A stretch of 64,000 nt of DNA, taken from contig CALBSC010000001.1 in NCBI GenBank assembly GCA_937927685.1, forward strand, positions 43,703-107,702, written 5' to 3'. The position numbers were made by a program, and so were the translations under genes. Source of the DNA: an uncultured Burkholderiales bacterium (lineage in GTDB: Bacteria > Pseudomonadota > Gammaproteobacteria > Burkholderiales > Burkholderiaceae_C). The stretch's first letter is position 1, and every line of letters begins with the position of its first letter. Of the stretch, positions 58,929-64,000 are shown piece after piece. Under the pieces are notes generated by a model. It worked only from the letters and a program-made list of their open reading frames with translations. It did no database searches and had not been told where the DNA came from.

Positions 58929-61034
58929 ATGTTCAAAGCATTCAAGACGGGACTGGCCGTGGCGGGCGTGATGGCCCTGGGCGTGACCTCGGTTCACGCG
59001 CGTGTGACGCGCATCGTGATTGATGAAGTTCGTCCCGTGCCCACGGCAACAGGCAGCGCAGGCGTTGTCGCCTATGAGCAGGTCGCTGGACGCGCGTTTG
59101 GAGAACTCGATCCCAGACTGGCTCAAAACGCGATCATTCAGGACATTGAACTGGCCAAGGATGCGGATGGCAAAGTGCGCTACATGGCCTCGTTTGTCAT
59201 CTACAAGCCCGTCGATCTCCAGCAGTCCAGCGGCTTGATGTGGCATGACGTGCCCAACCGCGGGCGTGTGTTTCCCTATGCACCTGAGGAGTTCGCCCAG
59301 GGGGACATTGGCCTGGCCAGTGCCTGGCAAGGTGACAACGCGGGTGCGACCACGGTCAAGCCCAAGGCGACGATCAACGGATTGCAATTTCTGCAGGTCC
59401 CCGTTGCACGTCAACCCCATGCTTCACCGGTCACGGGGCAGGTATTTGCGCGCATCGTTAACCGTTCAGGCCCAACTTCTGCGCCCCTCTTGGTGCAGAC
59501 CAACCCCGTGCCCTATCAGCCCATGAGCCTGGACACGCGTCAGTCCCGGTTGGTGTCCAGGGGCCGGGAAAACATGGCTGGCGAGGTGTTCGATGAACAG
59601 CCGATTCCTGCCAGCGAATGGGCCTGGGCCAAGTGCGATGCCCAGACGCCATTTCCTGGCACGCCCGACCCGACCCAGATCTGCCTGAAATCGGGCTTTG
59701 ATCCCCAACGCCTGTACCAGGTCACCTTTCAGGCACAGGATCCTTATGTGCTCGGCATTGGATTTGCCGCCTGGCGCGATGTGGGTGCGTTTTTCAAACA
59801 GGCGCGCACGGATGATGCGGGAACGCCCAATCCCGTGGCGGGTGTGGTCCAACACAGCATTGGACGAGGGGTGTCGCAGTCCGGCAATTACCTGCGTGGG
59901 TGGTTGCATCTGGGCTTCAACCAGGATGAAACAGGACGACAGGTCCATGATGGCTTGTGGCCGATCATCGCGGGCCGTCGCATCGCCCTCAATTTCCGTT
60001 GGGCACAGCCAGACGGGGTGCTGGAGTTGTATCAAGCAGGCAGTGAGGGACCCCAGTGGTGGTTGCCGCATCCGGACCCCGTTCGTGGATTGCCCGCCGC
60101 GGGGATTCTGGATCGATGCACCCGCACCCAGACCTGCCCCAAAATCATCGAGCATTTTGGTTCGGCAGAAGTCTGGGCACTGAAGCTGACCCCGGAGTGG
60201 GTGGGCACCGATGCCAAGCAAGACCTTCCACTGCCAGCCCATGTTCGACGCTACTACATTGCCAGCAGCACCCATGGTGGCGGGGCGGGGGGCTTCGACA
60301 CCAGTCTGCCTGGTGCGGGGTTGCCGACGGCCGGCCCGATCTGCCCTGGCAACAACTTTGGTCAGGCCGTGCTGCCCGCCAATCCTGTTCCGCACAAGGA
60401 AACCGTCAACGCCCTGCGCATGCACTTCCGCCAATGGGTGATGAAAGGAATCGAACCACCACCCAGTCGCTATCCGCTGTTGTCGCGCAACGAACTGGCC
60501 GTGGCTGAAAAGTCTGCATTGGAATTTCCCACCCTGCCGGGTTTGCGCAGCACGATCCCGGAGCGGGATTTCATCATGCCGGTGCATGATTACGACTGGG
60601 GCCCCCCCTTCAACGCGGTGGATGGTTCGGGGATACCGACCCTGGCACCGCCGCGGATCAAACAGGTGCTGACCATGCTGGCCCCCAAGGTGGATGCTGA
60701 TGGCAATGAGCGGGGGGGTGTGCCCGTGGTGTTGCTCGATGCGCCCCTGGGCACCTACCTGGGATGGAATGTGACGGCCGGTGGCGAGAAGCCATTCCAC
60801 CAGGGCGAGATCTGCAATTACGTGGGCGGCATGGTGCCCTTTGCGCGCACCCGTGCGCAACGCCTGGCGCAAGCTGATTCACGCCTGTCACTGGAAGAGC
60901 GGTACGGCTCACACGAGGGCTATGTGAACGCCGTGCGCGCAGCGACGGAGCGCGCCCTGCAGGCGGGCTTTCTGCTGCCGGAGGATGCAAAAAATCTGAT
61001 TGAGGCTGCGCAGCGCAGTCAAGTCCTGCGCTGA
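58929..61034 (+). CDS. Exported large alpha/beta hydrolase domain protein (Abhydrolase_10-like)
   Basis: 701 residues. A signal peptide ends near SVHARV. The nucleophile region reads HSIGRGVSQSGNYLRGWLH (about 315-333) with Ser in G-x-S-x-S-G, and RYYIASSTHGGGAGGFD follows. The family consists of large secreted hydrolases whose natural substrates are mostly unknown. It starts 32 bp after the oxoprolinase on the same strand and may act on an ester or amide precursor in the periplasm before TRAP uptake, but this is inference. It is convergent with the FAH-family gene. Confidence 0.85.
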   Translation: MFKAFKTGLAVAGVMALGVTSVHARVTRIVIDEVRPVPTATGSAGVVAYEQVAGRAFGELDPRLAQNAIIQDIELAKDADGKVRYMASFVIYKPVDLQQSSGLMWHDVPNRGRVFPYAPEEFAQGDIGLASAWQGDNAGATTVKPKATINGLQFLQVPVARQPHASPVTGQVFARIVNRSGPTSAPLLVQTNPVPYQPMSLDTRQSRLVSRGRENMAGEVFDEQPIPASEWAWAKCDAQTPFPGTPDPTQICLKSGFDPQRLYQVTFQAQDPYVLGIGFAAWRDVGAFFKQARTDDAGTPNPVAGVVQHSIGRGVSQSGNYLRGWLHLGFNQDETGRQVHDGLWPIIAGRRIALNFRWAQPDGVLELYQAGSEGPQWWLPHPDPVRGLPAAGILDRCTRTQTCPKIIEHFGSAEVWALKLTPEWVGTDAKQDLPLPAHVRRYYIASSTHGGGAGGFDTSLPGAGLPTAGPICPGNNFGQAVLPANPVPHKETVNALRMHFRQWVMKGIEPPPSRYPLLSRNELAVAEKSALEFPTLPGLRSTIPERDFIMPVHDYDWGPPFNAVDGSGIPTLAPPRIKQVLTMLAPKVDADGNERGGVPVVLLDAPLGTYLGWNVTAGGEKPFHQGEICNYVGGMVPFARTRAQRLAQADSRLSLEERYGSHEGYVNAVRAATERALQAGFLLPEDAKNLIEAAQRSQVLR

Positions 61035-61044
61035 GCCGTGCCGA

Positions 61045-61983
61045 TTAGCCGATGTGGGTCACCAATGATCCCATGCCGGAGACCTCAACCCGGATCGTGT
61101 CGCCCCGCTTGAGCCACACCGGGGGCGTGCGGAAGGCCCCGATACCCGCCGGGGTGCCGGTGGCCAGCACGTCGCCGGGTTCCAGCGTCATGTACTGGCT
61201 GATGTAGTGAATGAGTTCGGCCACCGGAAACAGCATGTCGTGCGTGTTGGCTTCCTGCATAAGCGCCTCATTGACCCAGCTGCGCACCCACAGGTCCTGC
61301 GGGTTGGCCACATCGGCAGCGTCCAGCAAGAGCGGACCGAGCGGACAAAAGCCATCCATGCTCTTGGCAAAGGTGGTTTGCGCCGGGCTGACATCGAACT
61401 GGAATTCGCGCGCGCTCAGGTCGTTCAGGCAGCAATAGGCGGCCACATGCTGCAAAGCGTTGTCGCGGGAGACCGCGTGGGCACGGCTGCCGATCACCAC
61501 CGCCAGCTCGGCTTCAAAGTCCATCTTTTTCACATCGGCAGGAATCGGCACGGTGGCACCGGGGTCGCAGACGGAGGAGGGGAGCTTGGAGATGATGCGG
61601 GGCTTTTCAAACGGCTGCACGCCGGTTTCCTTGGCGTGGTCGGCATAGTTGCGGCCAATGGCCACAATCTTGCCGGGGCGTGCCAGCGGGGCGTGGAGTT
61701 GCACCGTCGCCAGCGGGTGGCTGACCCGCTTCACCGCATCGCCCGTCAGGGAGGATCGAAGTGCAGCGCGCGCTTGCGGACCCGCCTGCAGCCAGCGCAT
61801 CCACCCGCCTGGAGCCGGTGCGAGGCCGTGTGTGTGAAGATGCGCCTGGACCTCAGCCGGGATGTCCAGGGCGGTCAGGGCGTCCTCGATGTCGAGCACG
61901 TCGGCGCCCACCACCAGGCCAGCGCGTCGTGCGCCGCCGGCCAGGCTGAAGCTCACACCTTGAAAGGGGGGGGGCGTGTTCAT
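61045..61983 (-). CDS. Fumarylacetoacetate hydrolase family protein
   Basis: 312 residues from the ATG at 61983, which overlaps the TauD-type stop by 4 bp. FAH-fold motifs: KIVAIGRNYADHAKETG, FEKPRIISKLPSSV, MDFEAELAVVIGSRAHAVS (metal Glu pair), CLNDLSAREFQ, AKSMDGFCPLGPLL and GDVLATGTPAGIGAFR. It hydrolyses or decarboxylates acyl-pyruvate type intermediates. It is the last gene of the minus-strand operon. Confidence 0.94.
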   Translation of the reverse strand: MNTPPPFQGVSFSLAGGARRAGLVVGADVLDIEDALTALDIPAEVQAHLHTHGLAPAPGGWMRWLQAGPQARAALRSSLTGDAVKRVSHPLATVQLHAPLARPGKIVAIGRNYADHAKETGVQPFEKPRIISKLPSSVCDPGATVPIPADVKKMDFEAELAVVIGSRAHAVSRDNALQHVAAYCCLNDLSAREFQFDVSPAQTTFAKSMDGFCPLGPLLLDAADVANPQDLWVRSWVNEALMQEANTHDMLFPVAELIHYISQYMTLEPGDVLATGTPAGIGAFRTPPVWLKRGDTIRVEVSGMGSLVTHIG

Positions 61984-62909
61984 GCGTAGGCTCCCTCGAG
62001 TGACGGCAGGTCCATCAGCGGTTTGGCGCTGCCATCCGCGTGGAAAAACAAATCGGCCATGACCTGGAAGCGCTTGATGAGCCTCGGCTCCTGCGGCGTG
62101 TAGTCGGCCACTGCGTTGTGGATGGTGCCCATGTTGTCCCACATCAGCACATCGCCCTCGCTCCAGCGGTGGCGGTACCGGTACTTGTCCTGCAGTTGGT
62201 GGGCAAACAAGTACGCCAGGGCCTCGTCACTGTCGGTGGCAGACATTTCGTTGATCCGCATCGAGTAGCCGGGGTTGAGGTAGAGCACCTGCTCTCGGGT
62301 GATGGGGTGGCGCATCACGACCGGGTGAGACACGGGCGGCTTGGCCGCGCGCTGGGCCTCGGTCAGCGGTTTGCGCAGGCTGCCGGGTTGGCTGCGCATC
62401 TTGTCCCAGAACTTGGCGAAATCGTGCAGGGCGGTGGTGCCAGCGAGTTTTTGCTTCCACTCGGGGCTCAGGTCGCGGTAGGCGGCATGCATGTCACAAA
62501 ACTCGGTGCAGCCTAGGGGTTCGCCATGGCGCATGGGGATGCGCAGACCATAGAGCACATTGCTGAAGGCGATCATCTTGCTGTAGGACATGTCGGTGTG
62601 CCAGTCCTGTCCTGCGTCGGAGAGTCCGATGGGTTTGCCATTCTCGATGATGTTGGACAGCGTCATCATCTCGGGAATGTCCGTCTCCTGGGTGCTGGCC
62701 GCGACGTTGATCTCGAGCGACCCGAAATTGGCGGAGAAATCGCGTTGCTGCTGCGGGGTCAGCTGTTGTTCGGGGTAGCACAGCACGCCATGGCGGCCCA
62801 GGGCCGCGATGAGCGAGAGCCGATCGGACGCGGACAAGGGTTGGGACAGATCCAGTCCCAACACGCGGGCGCCCAGTCCCTGGGCGTTGGGTTGAAGTCG
62901 AAAGCTCAT
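61980..62909 (-). CDS. TauD/TfdA family alpha-ketoglutarate-dependent dioxygenase
   Basis: 309 residues from the ATG at 62909 (RBS GAGAG six bases upstream). The iron site is WHTDMSY (His104, Asp106) with the distal His in MGTIHNAVADY, and the alpha-ketoglutarate Arg is in RLIKRFQ. Reaction: hydroxylation or cleavage of an unknown carboxylate with alpha-ketoglutarate. It is in an operon with the FAH-family gene downstream and the MAR-like gene upstream. Confidence 0.93.
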   Translation of the reverse strand: MSFRLQPNAQGLGARVLGLDLSQPLSASDRLSLIAALGRHGVLCYPEQQLTPQQQRDFSANFGSLEINVAASTQETDIPEMMTLSNIIENGKPIGLSDAGQDWHTDMSYSKMIAFSNVLYGLRIPMRHGEPLGCTEFCDMHAAYRDLSPEWKQKLAGTTALHDFAKFWDKMRSQPGSLRKPLTEAQRAAKPPVSHPVVMRHPITREQVLYLNPGYSMRINEMSATDSDEALAYLFAHQLQDKYRYRHRWSEGDVLMWDNMGTIHNAVADYTPQEPRLIKRFQVMADLFFHADGSAKPLMDLPSLEGAYA

Positions 62910-62950
62910 GGTGTTCTCTCGTGTCAGTCGTTGCGTGTCAAAAGAGTCGT

Positions 62951-64000
62951 TCAATAGGCCAGTTCCAGCAAGGACAGGATCTCGGCCGGGTCGGTGACGG
63001 TTCTCGGGTTGAAATACAAGCCACGCTCGCCCATGACTTGCTGGGCAACCGCCTGCAGTTGAGGGCGGTCAATGTCCAGATCACGCAAGCGGAGAGCCGT
63101 GTTCAGGCGTGCTTGCAATGCCTGCACACACGTCACCAGGGTGCCGTGTGGCGGTCGATCCGGCCACACGGCCAGCGCCTGATCGAGGGCGGCTTGCACA
63201 TGCGTGGCATTGAAGGCCAGCACATGGGGCAGCATGACGGCGTTGGCCTCGCCATGGCCCACGCCGCAGCGTGAGCCGATGGCGTGGCAGATGGCATGGT
63301 GCAAGGCCGTGCGTGCATTGGAGATCACACGACCGGCCAGGTGGGCGGCCGTCATCAAGTCAGCTCTTGCGGTCACGCTGTTGGGCTGCTCCAGCACAGC
63401 CGGTAGTGATCGCACCAGCAACGGGATGGTGTGCAGACACAGGGCGTCCGTGATGGGTGTGCGTTGCAAGGAGTACAAGCCTTCGAGCACGTGGGCCAGG
63501 GCATTGAACCCCGTGTTCATCAGAATCCCGGGGGGTACTTCCAGATTGGCCACCGGATCGAGCAACACCACGCGACTCATGGTGCCCACATCATGCAGGA
63601 TGAACTTGTGGCCGTGTTCGTCGGTGATGCCCATGCTGGGGGTCATCTCGGCGCCACTGGCCGTGGTGGGAATGGCAATGACCGGGTGCTTGGGCTTCAC
63701 CAGCGTCGGTGCAACCAGGGTACTGGGCGGTGTGAAGCGTATCGCGTACTGGGTGAGTTCCCCGCCTTCGGCTTGCAACAAGGCGGTGGCCTGCGCCGTG
63801 TCGCAACAACTGCCGCCGCCATAGGCAATGAAGGCATCTACCCCTTGATCCCGGGCGACCTGGGTTGCCTGGGTGACCCATTGCACCGAGGCATGCGAGG
63901 GCACGGGCGAGAGGATCACCGGTTGCCAGGGTTCCAATGAAGAGAGTACCCGCTGATAACTGGGCTGGCTGCGAACACTGGCCCCGGTGATGAGCATGGG
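62951..64000 (-). CDS. Maleylacetate reductase-like iron-containing alcohol dehydrogenase family protein (partial, N-terminus outside window)
   Basis: 350 codons are visible and the frame is still open at the edge; the ATG at 63997 (ITGASVRSQPSYQRV) is probably internal, since this family has extra sequence before it. Motifs: AYGGGSCCDTAQA, PTTASGAEMTPSM, GFNALAHVLEGLYS and ALHHAICHAIGSRCGVGHGEANAVMLPHV. In metal-dependent relatives the first of these residues is Asp (DALAH); here it is Asn, as in maleylacetate reductases, which lack metal. Probably NADH-dependent reduction of maleylacetate or a similar acid. Confidence 0.9.
   Translation of the reverse strand, partial: PMLITGASVRSQPSYQRVLSSLEPWQPVILSPVPSHASVQWVTQATQVARDQGVDAFIAYGGGSCCDTAQATALLQAEGGELTQYAIRFTPPSTLVAPTLVKPKHPVIAIPTTASGAEMTPSMGITDEHGHKFILHDVGTMSRVVLLDPVANLEVPPGILMNTGFNALAHVLEGLYSLQRTPITDALCLHTIPLLVRSLPAVLEQPNSVTARADLMTAAHLAGRVISNARTALHHAICHAIGSRCGVGHGEANAVMLPHVLAFNATHVQAALDQALAVWPDRPPHGTLVTCVQALQARLNTALRLRDLDIDRPQLQAVAQQVMGERGLYFNPRTVTDPAEILSLLELAY

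Noticed and set aside
59466..60872. Minus-strand 468-codon frame opposite the large exported hydrolase
   Set aside because: No family features; the plus-strand protein has a signal peptide and nucleophile motif.
1..64000. CRISPR arrays, insertion sequences, tRNA or rRNA genes, phage genes
   Set aside because: No regularly spaced repeats, transposase or integrase motifs, or conserved RNA sequences were seen anywhere in the window.

Overview
The window is GC-rich, densely packed bacterial chromosome. Gene content points to a betaproteobacterium of the Burkholderiales, most likely a Comamonadaceae-type heterotroph. There are three orphan Bug/TctC-type binding proteins, CaiB and acyl-CoA ligase genes, many small catabolic cassettes with LysR regulators, ABC and TRAP uptake systems, and a tandem glycine riboswitch. 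No rRNA, tRNA, insertion sequence, phage, CRISPR array or replication origin was seen. The genus is inference only.

Layout. 1-2052: LysR regulator (cut by the window edge), divergent DoxX and a DODA-type dioxygenase. 2343-6693: a Crp/Fnr regulator and a photolyase locus (DUF2237, photolyase and a secreted hypothetical on the minus strand; a tiny Cys-rich protein and an SDR on the plus strand). 6723-15402: a ureide/hydantoin-type locus with an M20 amidohydrolase, a ureidoglycolate lyase-like protein, a five-gene peptide-type ABC importer and an Asp/Glu/hydantoin racemase. 15459-18294: a small membrane protein, then a tandem glycine riboswitch that heads a D-amino-acid dehydrogenase plus Bug receptor operon.

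18564-27483: a YhgE/Pip-like membrane protein, a VOC protein, a lone TadG-like protein, then a plus-strand run of Tat-exported MBL hydrolase, Bug receptor, MAPEG, thioesterase, CaiB CoA-transferase and orphan ModA. 27520-33587 (minus): two MFS exporters, the DEAD-box helicase DbpA and a cobalamin-type radical SAM protein. 33711-37360: GNAT acetyltransferase, Cys-rich hypothetical, third Bug receptor and acyl-CoA ligase. 37376-44281: a VWA/serine protease/MoxR/DUF58/VWA/transglutaminase/TlpA block, probably concerned with envelope stress or protein quality control.

44309-48434 (minus): feoA-feoB behind a Fur-box-like site, followed by a Rieske ring-hydroxylating oxygenase (alpha, beta, ferredoxin) only 47 bp downstream. 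48709-61034 (plus): a signal-less binding protein and a LysR regulator. The regulator is followed by a palindromic operator and a run comprising a DUF1445 (D-glutamate cyclase family) protein, a DctPQM TRAP importer, DUF2848, a fused 5-oxoprolinase/hydantoinase and a large exported alpha/beta hydrolase. This run reads as an uptake and ring-opening pathway for 5-oxoproline or a related cyclic amide. 61045-64000 (minus): a maleylacetate reductase-like dehydrogenase (cut by the edge), a TauD-type dioxygenase and a fumarylacetoacetase-family hydrolase, forming a small catabolic operon.

The strongest leads are the glycine-riboswitch dadA/Bug operon, the TRAP/oxoprolinase locus with its palindromic operator, the Crp/Fnr-photolyase neighbourhood and the Fur-linked feoAB-Rieske gene order.
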